Origin: an uncultured Clostridia bacterium | Lineage (GTDB): Bacteria; Bacillota; Clostridia; TANB77; CAG-508 | Assembly (NCBI GenBank): GCA_944386675.1 | Contig: CALXBY010000001.1 | Span: 1-64,000, forward strand | Direction of reading: 5' to 3' | DNA: 64,000 bases | Program-made: the position numbers and the translations under genes | The notes under the pieces: model-generated | What the model was told of the DNA's origin: nothing | Database searches by the model: none | The model's input: the letters and a program-made list of their open reading frames with translations, nothing else | Shown here: positions 16,318 to 25,305 of the stretch, one piece after another | Layout of the letters: each line of letters opens with the position of its first letter | How positions within the stretch are numbered: the stretch's first letter is position 1

Positions 16318-17198
16318 CAGGATTTCAAAAATTTATAAAATATGCAGCTATTGCATTTGGAATTTATCTTTCTGTTACAATTGTATTTGTACTTTTAGGA
16401 ATAGCAAAGGGATTGGTAATTAGTTCACAAGAGGAAATAAAAAAAGATGAAATAACTGATAGTGAATTTAGAGATATATTAGAAGGTACAGAAAATGAAA
16501 ATAAGAAAACAATTACAAAAGAATATGAAAATATAAAAAAATTAGAAATAGATTTAGAAAACATCAATTTAGATATTCGAAAAGGGGAAAATTTTAAAGT
16601 AGAAGGGACTAATATACCAGATAATATCCGAATACAACAAAATGGAGAAAATGTAAAAATTGATGATGAAAATATAGCAACAAATTTCTTTAATGAAAAT
16701 AGTTTGATTACAATCTACATTCCAGAAAGTGAAAAATTAGATGAAGTTGATATAGAGGCTCAATATGCAGAAGTGGAAATAGAAAAAATTTATACTACAA
16801 AATTAAATTTAGACTTATATAATAATACTTGTAAAATAAATGAAATTGTAGCAGACTATGCAAAAATAAGCAATGAATATGCAGATTTAGATATAGATAC
16901 AGGTGAAATAAAAAGTTTTCAATTTGAATCAGAATATGGAAGTGAAAATGTGACTGTAAAAGTTTCAGAAAATGCGAAGATAGATTTAGAAAATACAGAT
17001 GCAGAAATAAACTTCATTGGAAAACAAGAAGATTATCAAATATATAGCCAAAAAACAGCAGGAAATTTGTATATAGAAGACCAAGAACTTGTTTCTGGAA
17101 ATGAAACAATAGGAAATGGGAATATTAAAATAAACTTGAAAATGGAATATACGGATGCTAATATTTATTTTCAAGAAATAAATGAGAATCGTTTGTAA
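16314..17198 (+). CDS. Membrane-anchored DUF4097-like (LiaG-like) protein
   Basis: A 294-residue protein with one N-terminal membrane segment (AIAFGIYLSVTIVFVLLGIAK) and a large extracytoplasmic domain rich in short beta strands (KKLEIDLENINLDIRKGENF, VDIEAQYAEVEIEKIYTTKL). This pattern fits the DUF4097 beta-helix family that commonly accompanies LiaF-like proteins. It is coupled by a 4-base overlap to the LiaF-like gene, so both are probably made together in response to envelope stress. The exact role is unknown. A region of hairpins follows the stop. Confidence 0.75.
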   Translation: MTGFQKFIKYAAIAFGIYLSVTIVFVLLGIAKGLVISSQEEIKKDEITDSEFRDILEGTENENKKTITKEYENIKKLEIDLENINLDIRKGENFKVEGTNIPDNIRIQQNGENVKIDDENIATNFFNENSLITIYIPESEKLDEVDIEAQYAEVEIEKIYTTKLNLDLYNNTCKINEIVADYAKISNEYADLDIDTGEIKSFQFESEYGSENVTVKVSENAKIDLENTDAEINFIGKQEDYQIYSQKTAGNLYIEDQELVSGNETIGNGNIKINLKMEYTDANIYFQEINENRL

Positions 17199-17228
17199 AT
17201 TTTATGTAAAAAATATTGAATATATTAG

Positions 17229-17406
17229 CTAGTCATGTTAAAAATATACATGACTAGTTAGCTATTATAGGAAAATCTCTGATTTTTCTATAACAGCAAT
17301 CATTGCACACAAATTTTACTTTAAGTAAAATTTGGCGCACGAACAACGGTCGTGGCATAAAAATGTTCTAAAATGGTCAAATATTATTATCATGCCACTG
17401 TTGTTC
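17229..17406 (+). other. Row of four hairpins upstream of the MacB-like gene
   Basis: Between 17199 and 17431 there is no gene but four consecutive stems: CTAGTCATG/CATGACTAG (17229-17257), TATAGGAAAATC/GATTTTTCTATA (17266-17292, one G-T pair), the perfect CAAATTTTACTT/AAGTAAAATTTG (17310-17334), and a two-part helix GAACAAC...GTGGCAT/ATGCCAC...GTTGTTC (17341-17406). The last ends 14 bases before the ribosome binding site of the next gene. It could be a structured leader RNA, a terminator plus operator, or a mobile repeat. Confidence 0.6.
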
Positions 17407-17431
17407 TCTTATTATTTAAAGGAGAATGAGA

Positions 17432-20047
17432 ATGTTAGAATTAAAAAATATTACAAAAGACTATATTTCAGGGGATTCAACAGTTCAAGCATTAAAAGGA
17501 ATCAGCATTGAATTTCGAAAAAGTGAATTTGTATCTATCTTAGGACAAAGTGGTTGTGGAAAAACAACATTGTTGAACATCATTGGAGGATTAGATAGAT
17601 ATACTTCAGGAGATTTAGTAATTAATGGTAAATCAACAAAAAAATTTAAAGATAAGGATTGGGATGCTTACAGAAATTATTCTGTAGGATTTGTTTTTCA
17701 AAACTATAATTTAATCCCTCACCAAACAATTCTTTCAAATGTAGAGTTAGCACTTACTATATCAGGGGTATCTAGAGAGGAAAGAAGAGAAAGAGCAATA
17801 AAAGCTTTAGAAGATGTTGGACTAAAAGAACAAATTCATAAAAAACCAAATCAATTATCAGGTGGACAGATGCAAAGAGTAGCGATTGCAAGAGCATTAG
17901 TGAATAACCCAGACATTATTCTTGCAGATGAGCCAACAGGTGCATTAGATACAAAAACAAGTGTCCAGATTATGGAGATTTTGAAGAAAATTTCTAAAGA
18001 TAAATTAATTGTTATGGTAACACATAACCCAGAACTTGCAGAAAAATATTCTACAAGAATTGTGAGAATTTTAGATGGCGTAATAACAGATGATTCAAAA
18101 CCATTTACGAAGGAAGATAAAGAAAACGAAAAAGATGTTAAGGCAAAAGATGGCAGAACATCTATGAAATTTTTTACAGCATTAAGACTTAGTCTAAATA
18201 ATTTAATGACTAAAAAAGGAAGAACCTTATTAACATCATTTGCAGGAAGTATAGGCATTATTGGTATTGCATTAATATTATCCATTTCAAATGGAGTTCA
18301 AAGTTATATTAATCGAGTAGAGGAAGATACCTTGTCTTCTTATCCAATTACGATTGATGAATCAACTGTGGATGTATCTGGTATGATGGAAAGTTTAATG
18401 GGAGAAACTGAAGAAAATGTGCAAGGACATGAGGATGGAAAAATATATTCGAGAGATATTATGGATGAGATGATAGCCACATTATCAAGTAAAGTTACCA
18501 ATAATAATCTAGAAGCTTTGAAAAATTATATTGAAAATGAAAATGGTGAAATAAAAGAAAATGCAACGGCAATACAGTATAATTACAATTTAAATATTAA
18601 TTTATATAAAGAAGATACGACTAATGGAGTGGTGCAAGTAAACCCAAGTACAGTTATGAATGCTTTAGGAATGGGAGATATGCTAGAGGCAAGAGAAAAT
18701 TCTTCCGTAAGTTCTATGTTTGGTTCAAGTATGACAACTAGTATGTCTAATACAGATGTATGGGAAGAAATGTTAGACAATGAAGATTTATTACATTCAC
18801 AATATGATTTGGTAGCAGGAGCATGGCCAGAAAATTACAATGAAGTTGTATTAATTGTTAATGAAAACAATGAGATTAGTGACTATACTTTGTATGCTTT
18901 AGGTTTAAAAGACCAAAAAGAATTAGAGGAAAGATGGAATAAAGTTCAAAATGGAGAAGCAGTAGAAGAAACAGAATCCACATCATATACCTATGAGGAT
19001 TTATTAAATTTATCATTTAAGTTGGTTTTAAATTCAGATTACTATGAAGAAGAAAATGGATTATGGATAGATAAAAGTAAAGATGAAGAATATATGAAAC
19101 AAAAACTAAATGATTGTGAAGAAATAAAAGTAGTAGGAATTATTAAACAAAACGAACAAAGTGTTGCAACAGGAATGAGTGGAGGCATTGGTTACACAAA
19201 AGACTTAAAAGAATATGTAATCAATAAAACCAATGAATCAGAAATTGTAAAAGAACAAAAAGAAAATCCAGACATTAATGTGTTTACAGGATTGGCATTT
19301 CCAGATAATGATGCTGAAACTTTCGACTATAGTCAATTAAGTAATGAGCAAAGAGCAAAACTTGCTACATTAAGTACAGAAGAATTAGCTGAAATTATGG
19401 AAACATATAGTAATAATGTGAATGCAAGTTATGAAGGAAATTTAGAATTGTTAGGAGCAGTTGATCTTAATAAACCATCATCAATTAGTATCTATCCAAA
19501 AGATTTTGATGGTAAAGATGTAATTACACAAGAAATTGATAAATATAATCAAAAACAAAGAGATGATGGAAAAGAAGAAAATGTAATTAATTATACAGAT
19601 TTGATTGGGATTATGATGAGTTCTGTTAGCCAAATTATTGATACAGTTAGTTATGTATTAATAGCCTTTGTAGCGATTTCATTAATTGTTTCATCTATCA
19701 TGATAGGTATTATCACATATATATCTGTATTAGAAAGAACAAAAGAAATTGGAATATTAAGAGCAATAGGAGCTTCTAAAAAGGATATTTCAAGAGTATT
19801 TAATGCAGAAACCTTTATCGTCGGATTAGTTGCAGGTATATTAGGTATTGGTATAACTGTATTGTTAAATATACCAATTACTAAAATTATATATGCTGTA
19901 ACAGGGGTAAGTGTACCAATTACACTTCCAGCTATGGGAGGACTTATTCTTGTGCTTATTAGTATGATATTAACAATTATTGCAGGCTTAATTCCAGCAA
20001 AAATGGCAAGTAAAAAAGACCCAGTAGAAGCATTAAGAACAGAATAA
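17432..20047 (+). CDS. MacB-like ABC transporter, fused ATPase and permease
   Basis: One 871-residue chain with an N-terminal ATPase (residues 1-~230) and a C-terminal FtsX-type permease. The ATPase has Walker A GQSGCGKTT, signature LSGGQMQRVAIARAL and Walker B IILADEPTGALD. After a linker comes the first membrane segment (LTSFAGSIGIIGIALILSIS), a large extracytoplasmic domain (~300-700) and three further segments starting VSYVLIAFVAISLIVSSIMI. Such type VII ABC proteins do mechanotransmission, lipoprotein handling or antimicrobial peptide defence rather than bulk transport. ATG 17432 is preferred over 17426 for its 7-base spacing from AAAGGAG. A large palindromic terminator follows. Confidence 0.9.
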   Translation: MLELKNITKDYISGDSTVQALKGISIEFRKSEFVSILGQSGCGKTTLLNIIGGLDRYTSGDLVINGKSTKKFKDKDWDAYRNYSVGFVFQNYNLIPHQTILSNVELALTISGVSREERRERAIKALEDVGLKEQIHKKPNQLSGGQMQRVAIARALVNNPDIILADEPTGALDTKTSVQIMEILKKISKDKLIVMVTHNPELAEKYSTRIVRILDGVITDDSKPFTKEDKENEKDVKAKDGRTSMKFFTALRLSLNNLMTKKGRTLLTSFAGSIGIIGIALILSISNGVQSYINRVEEDTLSSYPITIDESTVDVSGMMESLMGETEENVQGHEDGKIYSRDIMDEMIATLSSKVTNNNLEALKNYIENENGEIKENATAIQYNYNLNINLYKEDTTNGVVQVNPSTVMNALGMGDMLEARENSSVSSMFGSSMTTSMSNTDVWEEMLDNEDLLHSQYDLVAGAWPENYNEVVLIVNENNEISDYTLYALGLKDQKELEERWNKVQNGEAVEETESTSYTYEDLLNLSFKLVLNSDYYEEENGLWIDKSKDEEYMKQKLNDCEEIKVVGIIKQNEQSVATGMSGGIGYTKDLKEYVINKTNESEIVKEQKENPDINVFTGLAFPDNDAETFDYSQLSNEQRAKLATLSTEELAEIMETYSNNVNASYEGNLELLGAVDLNKPSSISIYPKDFDGKDVITQEIDKYNQKQRDDGKEENVINYTDLIGIMMSSVSQIIDTVSYVLIAFVAISLIVSSIMIGIITYISVLERTKEIGILRAIGASKKDISRVFNAETFIVGLVAGILGIGITVLLNIPITKIIYAVTGVSVPITLPAMGGLILVLISMILTIIAGLIPAKMASKKDPVEALRTE

Positions 20048-20073
20048 GACTTTTAACCAAAAGAAAAATAAAT

Positions 20074-20133
20074 GTATCTAATAGACATCTCTTTAGTATA
20101 TAGAGATTCTGCTATTAGATACTTTAATTTTTT
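20074..20133 (+). terminator. Terminator of the MacB-like gene
   Basis: GTATCTAATAG pairs with CTATTAGATAC, with an inner ATCTCT/AGAGAT helix, followed by TTTAATTTTTT. Confidence 0.85.
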
Positions 20134-20208
20134 CTAAGATGATTTCAGTTGCATTCGTCATTTCATAAATTTGTTTATATATTATTTTGTGTTTACTTTA
20201 CATAAAAA

Positions 20209-20238
20209 TGTCCAATTGAGAAACGTCCCAATTGGACA
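20209..20238. repeat. GTCC/GGAC palindrome, possible REP family member
   Basis: TGTCCAATTG and CAATTGGACA form a perfect 10-base stem; the loop contains ACGTCC. The GTCC/GGAC wording matches the other GGGAC-core elements. There is no T-run directly behind it, so it is not a good terminator. Confidence 0.55.
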
Positions 20239-20312
20239 TGTGACACTTTACTATTTTTATAAAATGTGATAGAATCATGTGGATTTAAAGAAAGAAAGAA
20301 GGAAAAAAAGTT

Positions 20313-21221
20313 TTGAGTATTCGAGTGTTAACAATTATAAATCCAACATCTGGAAAAGGAAATATAAAAAATTATATACAAGAAATTAGAAAAAATTTAG
20401 AAGAACAAAATATGCAAGTTAATATTCAAATTACTAAAAAAGATTATAATGCAAAGAAAATTGTTTTAGATAATGTAGAAGAAACTGACTTAATATTGGT
20501 TTGTGGGGGAGATGGAACTTTTAATGAAACAGTTTCTGCTATTATGGAATTAGGAGCAGAAGATGTTAGTATTGCATATATTCCGATGGGAACAACAAAT
20601 GACTTAGCAAGAAGTTTAGATATGCCAATAAAAGACATTTCAATTACAAAGAAATTATTAGAATCAAAAGCAAGAATATTAGATGTAGGAAGATTTAATA
20701 ATGATAAATATTTTTGCTATGTTGCAGCTTTTGGAGTTATTACAGATGTAGCATATAAAACCACGCAAAAAGCAAAAAATAAATTTGGAAGATTAGCATA
20801 TTATTTGAAAGCAATAAAAGAACTAATTCGAATACCAACTTATAAAGTAAGAATAGAATTTGATGAAGAAGAATTAGAAGGTGAATTCATATATGGTGGC
20901 ATTAGTAATTCAGAATCAATTGCTGGATTTAAGTGGTTCAATAGAGAAGATATTGATTTAGCAGATGGAAAATTCGAAGCGATTTTTATTAGAAAACCAA
21001 AAAAACTTTCTGGCTATTTTAGATTGATAAGTGATTTTAGACATAAAGATTATATGGTAAACAGAGATTTTGTTTATTTTAAAGCAAATAAAATTACGAT
21101 TACAACTGAAAAAAATGTAGATTGGACAATTGATGGAGAGTTTGCAGGAAACACAAATTTTGTAAGTATTGAAAATTGTAATAAGGCAATAGAATTGGCT
21201 ATTTGCGAAAAAGAAAAGTAA
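20313..21221 (+). CDS. YegS/DgkB-type lipid kinase
   Basis: A 302-residue cytosolic kinase of the diacylglycerol kinase catalytic family. It phosphorylates diacylglycerol or a related lipid at the inner membrane face, feeding phosphatidic acid back into lipid synthesis. The N-terminus INPTSGKGN and the nucleotide-binding loop VCGGDGTFNE, followed by IPMGTTNDLARSL, are diagnostic. The C-terminal beta domain contains VDWTIDGEFAG, the usual 'DGE' motif. The start codon is TTG at 20313 behind AGAAGGA, as no ATG precedes the conserved N-terminus. It seems to be a single-gene unit. Confidence 0.9.
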   Translation: MSIRVLTIINPTSGKGNIKNYIQEIRKNLEEQNMQVNIQITKKDYNAKKIVLDNVEETDLILVCGGDGTFNETVSAIMELGAEDVSIAYIPMGTTNDLARSLDMPIKDISITKKLLESKARILDVGRFNNDKYFCYVAAFGVITDVAYKTTQKAKNKFGRLAYYLKAIKELIRIPTYKVRIEFDEEELEGEFIYGGISNSESIAGFKWFNREDIDLADGKFEAIFIRKPKKLSGYFRLISDFRHKDYMVNRDFVYFKANKITITTEKNVDWTIDGEFAGNTNFVSIENCNKAIELAICEKEK

Positions 21222-21242
21222 AATTTGTTTGGGTAAAAAAAG

Positions 21243-21293
21243 TTGATAAACTGGCTAAAAAATGCTATAATTAACATAACTGAAAATTCAGTT
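21243..21293 (+). promoter_or_regulatory. Sigma-A promoter with downstream palindromic operator
   Basis: TTGATA (21243-21248), 17-base spacer, TATAAT (21266-21271). A perfect palindrome AACTGAA-AA-TTCAGTT (21278-21293) covers the expected start point of transcription, which fits a repressor site. Confidence 0.75.
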
Positions 21294-21317
21294 GTATAAA
21301 AAACAGGAGGAATAAAA

Positions 21318-21731
21318 ATGAAAGACATCAAACAAGTAGAAAGACTTAAGGGAACTTTAGAAAATCAAGTGCGGGAATATCAGCAGATAATCCTTGAAGA
21401 GTTTTGGGAACGAGCACAGCAGATAGAGAGAAATCTCACAATGCTTAACAAAGAAGGAGTCGATGAAAAAAGATTCATCCGTGTTGGAGAAGATGAAGGA
21501 AAGGAATTTGACTACACAACAATCGAGGATACGGAACTGGCGATTCTTTTGCAGCTCTTTAAAGAAATGGATAAAAAGGAAGAGGCGATAACCAAAACAT
21601 TTGAGCTTATAAAACCAAAGGAATGTGAGATTCTGATAAAGTTTGAAGAGTATCTGGAAATGGAGAAATTGGTCGATGCCTATAACGCAGTCAAAAGAGC
21701 TGAAGAAGAGCTAAGACACATTATTTTCTAA
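21318..21731 (+). CDS. Orphan 137-residue charged helical protein
   Basis: I do not recognise this protein. It is predicted to be mostly helical and highly charged, with long heptad-like stretches (LKGTLENQVREYQQIILEEF; LVDAYNAVKRAEEELRHII), so it may form a coiled coil. It has no signal peptide, membrane segment or Cys motif. The gene stands out by composition: one 60-base row I counted has 43% GC, far above its neighbours, and codons such as CGA, GCG and CTG are used freely. It has its own promoter, palindromic operator, AGGAGG site and a GC-rich terminator. This is a self-contained cassette, probably acquired by transfer. Confidence 0.7.
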   Translation: MKDIKQVERLKGTLENQVREYQQIILEEFWERAQQIERNLTMLNKEGVDEKRFIRVGEDEGKEFDYTTIEDTELAILLQLFKEMDKKEEAITKTFELIKPKECEILIKFEEYLEMEKLVDAYNAVKRAEEELRHIIF

Positions 21732-21758
21732 AAATTTTTTATTTGTCCAAACAACTTT

Positions 21759-21798
21759 AAAAAGTCGGTTAGATGAGATTCGTCTGACCGGCTTTTTT
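21759..21798 (+). terminator. GC-rich terminator of the 137-residue gene
   Basis: A 12-pair stem (GTCGGTTAGATG against CGTCTGACCGGC, with G-T pairs) is flanked by AAAAA and TTTTTT. Confidence 0.85.
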
Positions 21799-21911
21799 AG
21801 CGAAAAGTTCTCGCAAAGCGAGATTTGTCCCTATCATTTAGCTTTATATGAACTTAAAATTTAGATAGAATGAAGCTTCTATTTCTAAGGTGAATTTTAA
21901 TTTACTATCCA

Positions 21912-21940
21912 TTGACAAAGTTATAAAAAAATGTCATAAT
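21912..21940 (+). promoter_or_regulatory. metK promoter
   Basis: TTGACA (21912-21917), 17-base spacer, CATAAT (21935-21940). The start codon is about 38 bases downstream of the -10, which leaves too short a leader for a SAM riboswitch. Confidence 0.85.
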
Positions 21941-21978
21941 ATTACATTAATAGAAGGAAAGATGAAAGGAAAAAAAGA

Positions 21979-23094
21979 ATGAAAATGAATAGATATTATT
22001 TTACTTCAGAAAGTGTTACAGAAGGACATCCAGATAAATTATGTGATACAATTTCAGATGCTATTTTAGATGCATATTTAAAGCAAGATAAAAATGCAAG
22101 AGTAGCAGTAGAAACTTTTGCATCAGGAAACAAAATTACAATTGCAGGGCAAATAACAGCAAAAGGTGAAGTTAATATTGAAGGTTTAGTAAGAAAAACT
22201 ATAAAAGAAATCGGATATGATGATGAAAAAATAGATATGGACTATAGAACTTGTGATATAGAAATTAATATAACAAGACAAAGTCCAGATATTGCTCTAG
22301 GTGTAGATGTTGGAGGTGCTGGGGATCAAGGAATTATGTTTGGATTTGCTTGTGACGAAACCCCAGAATATATGCCATATGCTATTTCTATGGCACATAA
22401 ATTATCTAGAAGATTAACACAAGTAAGAAGAAATAAAGAAATAGAATATTTAAGACCAGATGGAAAAACACAAGTAACAGTTGAATATGAAGGTGACAGA
22501 CCAAAAAGAATAGAAACAATACTTGTTTCAACACAACATAATGAAGGAATCAGTCAAGATAAAATAAAAAAAGATGTAATCCAAAAAGTTATTAAACAAG
22601 TTATTCCAGAAAATATGATAGATAAAGATACAAAAATCTATGTTAATCCAACTGGAAAATTCGTAATAGGTGGACCTTTAGGAGATACTGGACTTACCGG
22701 TAGAAAAATTATTGTGGACACATATGGTGGATATGCTCGTCATGGTGGAGGTGCATTTTCTGGAAAAGATGCAAGTAAAGTAGACAGGTCAGCAACATAT
22801 ATGTTAAGACATATTGCAAAAAATGTTGTTGCCAATGGATATGCAAAAAAATGTGAAATTCAAATATCTTATGCAATTGGTATGAAAGAACCATTATCAA
22901 TTCATGTAAATACCTTTGGAACAGGAACATTGTCAGAAGAAAAATTAATTACAAAAATTAAAGAAAAATTTGATTTAACGCCAGATGGTATTATTAAATA
23001 TTTGAACTTGGATAAACCAATTTATTCATTAACAACAAATTATGGCCATTTTGGAAAAGAAAATTTACCATGGGAAAAAATAATACAATTTTAA
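21979..23094 (+). CDS. metK: S-adenosylmethionine synthetase
   Basis: Makes SAM from methionine and ATP in the cytosol. The 371-residue protein is slightly shorter than the usual 380-400 but keeps all main motifs: [20 protein letters not shown] at the N-terminus, the loop [17 protein letters not shown] and [19 protein letters not shown] near the C-terminus. ATG 21979 lies behind AAAGGA; ATG 21985 is a possible alternative. It shares a transcript with the following phosphatase-kinase fusion, whose ribosome binding site overlaps its stop codon. Confidence 0.97.
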   Translation: MKMNRYYFTSESVTEGHPDKLCDTISDAILDAYLKQDKNARVAVETFASGNKITIAGQITAKGEVNIEGLVRKTIKEIGYDDEKIDMDYRTCDIEINITRQSPDIALGVDVGGAGDQGIMFGFACDETPEYMPYAISMAHKLSRRLTQVRRNKEIEYLRPDGKTQVTVEYEGDRPKRIETILVSTQHNEGISQDKIKKDVIQKVIKQVIPENMIDKDTKIYVNPTGKFVIGGPLGDTGLTGRKIIVDTYGGYARHGGGAFSGKDASKVDRSATYMLRHIAKNVVANGYAKKCEIQISYAIGMKEPLSIHVNTFGTGTLSEEKLITKIKEKFDLTPDGIIKYLNLDKPIYSLTTNYGHFGKENLPWEKIIQF

Positions 23095-23106
23095 GGAGAA
23101 TTACAA

Positions 23107-24138
23107 ATGCTAAAACGAATTATCGAAAAAAATTATAAATGGATTATTGCATTCCTTTGTCTAATTATTGTTCTAATGCTATTAGAAGATATTTTTGAAA
23201 ATGAACAATTAACATTAGATATGTTTGTATATAGATTAGTTATTCTTAATTTAAGATCAGAACCACTAACTGCTATTATGAAGGTAATAACCAATCTATC
23301 TTCTGCGTATGTATTAATTGCGATAACATTAGGAACGTTACTTTTTGTGAAAAATAAAAAAGTAGGATTATGTGTAGCTAGCAATTTAGCCATTGCAACT
23401 ATATTAAATCAATTATTAAAATATATCATACAAAGACCAAGACCAGAAGGCTATAGACTAATTGCAGAAAGTGGATATAGTTTTCCATCAGGACATTCAA
23501 TGGTAAGTATGGCATTTTATGGATTAATTATTTATTTAATATGGAAAATGGTAAAAAATAAAAAGGTAAAATATATTAGTTGTGGAATATTAGGAATTTT
23601 AATACCACTTATTGGATTTAGCAGGATTTATTTAGGAGTACATTATGCAAGTGATGTAATCGGTGGATTTGCTATTTCAATTGCGTATTTATTACTATTT
23701 ACTAGTGTTACGAGGTCTATATTACAATTAGAAAAGGAAAAAGTGAAAATGAAAAATAAAAGAAAAATGGTAGAGATAAGAAAAAAAAGAAAAAAACTAA
23801 GAAATAGTTTCAAATATGCTTTTGAAGGAATTAAAGAAGCATGGAAAACGGAGCAAAATTTAAAGATACATTTTATCATTATGCTATTAGTTATTATTGC
23901 AGGATTTATTTTCAAAATATCGTTAATTGAATGGATGGTATGTCTATTATTATTTGCTATTGTCATTTCATTAGAACTAATAAATACTGCAATTGAAACA
24001 ACAGTTGATATTGCAATGCCAGATATAAATGAAAAGGCAAAATATGCAAAAGATATTGCAGCAGGAGCAGTGTTGTTTTCAGCAATTATTTCAGTAATTA
24101 TTGGACTTATTATATTTTTACCAAAAATATTTGGATAA
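23107..24138 (+). CDS. PAP2 phosphatase fused to undecaprenol/diacylglycerol kinase
   Basis: A 343-residue membrane protein joining two activities of the lipid carrier cycle. Residues 1-~200 form a PAP2 phosphatase with KYIIQRPRPEG, FPSGHSMVSMAFYG and SRIYLGVHYASDVIGG, the three catalytic motifs of BcrC/PgpB-type enzymes that dephosphorylate undecaprenyl pyrophosphate. A basic linker (~205-230) leads to a DgkA/UdpK kinase with NSFKYAFEGIKEAWKTEQNL and SLELINTAIETTVD, which phosphorylates undecaprenol. The enzyme could thus recycle both C55-PP and C55-OH to C55-P, useful beside a glycan locus. It is co-transcribed with metK, 12 bases apart. Confidence 0.9.
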   Translation: MLKRIIEKNYKWIIAFLCLIIVLMLLEDIFENEQLTLDMFVYRLVILNLRSEPLTAIMKVITNLSSAYVLIAITLGTLLFVKNKKVGLCVASNLAIATILNQLLKYIIQRPRPEGYRLIAESGYSFPSGHSMVSMAFYGLIIYLIWKMVKNKKVKYISCGILGILIPLIGFSRIYLGVHYASDVIGGFAISIAYLLLFTSVTRSILQLEKEKVKMKNKRKMVEIRKKRKKLRNSFKYAFEGIKEAWKTEQNLKIHFIIMLLVIIAGFIFKISLIEWMVCLLLFAIVISLELINTAIETTVDIAMPDINEKAKYAKDIAAGAVLFSAIISVIIGLIIFLPKIFG

Positions 24139-24146
24139 ATCATTAC

Positions 24147-24182
24147 AGCACAAAGTTTTTTTGAAAAAAGCTTGTGCTTTTA
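24147..24182 (+). terminator. Terminator after the phosphatase-kinase fusion
   Basis: AGCACAA pairs with TTGTGCT, with an inner T-run/A-run helix, followed by TTTATTTAT. Confidence 0.75.
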
Positions 24183-24286
24183 TTTATTTATATTATATAA
24201 TGGTTGAGGTAAAGGAGGCAATTGATTGAAAAATAATTACAATTTTTTTTGATCAAGACTATACTATAGAAAGGAATGTGAATAAA

Positions 24287-25279
24287 ATGGCATTTATAGA
24301 AGAAATAAAACAAAGGGCAAAACAAGAGATTAAAACAATTATCCTTCCAGAAGCAGAAGATATAAGAGTTTTACAAGCAACTGAGAAGGTAATGAAAGAA
24401 AAATACGCCAATATTATTTTAATAGGAAATGAAGAGAAGATATTAGAAAAAGCAAAAACAAATGAGGTAAATATTGAAGGCGCAAAAATAGTAGATCCAC
24501 AAAAATCAGAAGATTATGATAACTATGTCAATTTACTATATGAATTAAGAAAACACAAAGGAATGACAATAGAAAAAGCAAAAGAATTGGCATTGGATCC
24601 AGTATATTATGGAATGTTAATGGTAAAAGATAATAAAGCAGATGGATTAGTTTCAGGAGCAGCACATTCCACATCAGATACTTTAAGACCAGCTTTACAA
24701 ATTTTAAAAACAGCCCCAGATACCAAATTAGTTTCTGCCTTTTTTGTTATGGTAGTACCTAATTGTGAATATGGTGAAAATGGTGTATTTATATTTGGTG
24801 ATAGTGGATTAAATGAAAATCCTAATCCAGAGCAATTATCAGAAATTGCCATTTCATCAAGTAAAAGCTTTAAACAACTAGTAGGAAAAGAACCAAAAGT
24901 AGCAATGCTTTCATATTCTACTTATGGAAGTGCTCATTCAGAATTAACAGAGAAAGTAATTGAAGCAACAAAATTGGTAAAAGAAAAACAAAAAGATTTA
25001 TTAGTAGATGGAGAATTGCAATTAGATGCAGCTATTATCCCAGAAATTGCAAAATCAAAAGCACCAAATAGTCCATTAGAAGGAGATGCAAATGTATTAA
25101 TTTTCCCTGACCTAAATGCGGGAAATATTGGATATAAATTAGTACAAAGATTAGCAAAAGCAGAGGCTTATGGACCATTATGTCAAGGTATTGCAAAACC
25201 AGTAAATGATTTATCAAGGGGATGTAATAGTGATGATATAGCAGGAGTTGTTGCTATAACAGCGGTGCAAGCACAATAA
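24287..25279 (+). CDS. pta: Phosphate acetyltransferase
   Basis: Interconverts acetyl-CoA and acetyl phosphate, the first half of acetate fermentation. The 330-residue single-domain enzyme (MAFIEEIKQRAKQ...) has TIILPEAEDIRVLQATEKV, the CoA/phosphate site DGLVSGAAHSTSDTLRPALQ, LSYSTYGSAHSE and the C-terminal LNAGNIGYKLVQRLA and QGIAKPVNDLSRGC. I chose ATG 24287; a GTG at 24278 is nearer the AAGGAA but gives a non-standard MNK extension. It is followed after 26 bases by ackA, so acetyl phosphate is handed to ATP synthesis. Confidence 0.97.
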   Translation: MAFIEEIKQRAKQEIKTIILPEAEDIRVLQATEKVMKEKYANIILIGNEEKILEKAKTNEVNIEGAKIVDPQKSEDYDNYVNLLYELRKHKGMTIEKAKELALDPVYYGMLMVKDNKADGLVSGAAHSTSDTLRPALQILKTAPDTKLVSAFFVMVVPNCEYGENGVFIFGDSGLNENPNPEQLSEIAISSSKSFKQLVGKEPKVAMLSYSTYGSAHSELTEKVIEATKLVKEKQKDLLVDGELQLDAAIIPEIAKSKAPNSPLEGDANVLIFPDLNAGNIGYKLVQRLAKAEAYGPLCQGIAKPVNDLSRGCNSDDIAGVVAITAVQAQ

Positions 25280-25305
25280 AAATTAAATAAAAGAAAGAGG
25301 TATTT

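Noticed and set aside
21800..21978. Possible SAM riboswitch before metK
   Set aside because: No SAM-I, SAM-II or SMK core is visible, and a strong promoter at 21912-21940 leaves a leader of only ~30 bases. The hairpin at ~21855-21900 lies upstream of this promoter.
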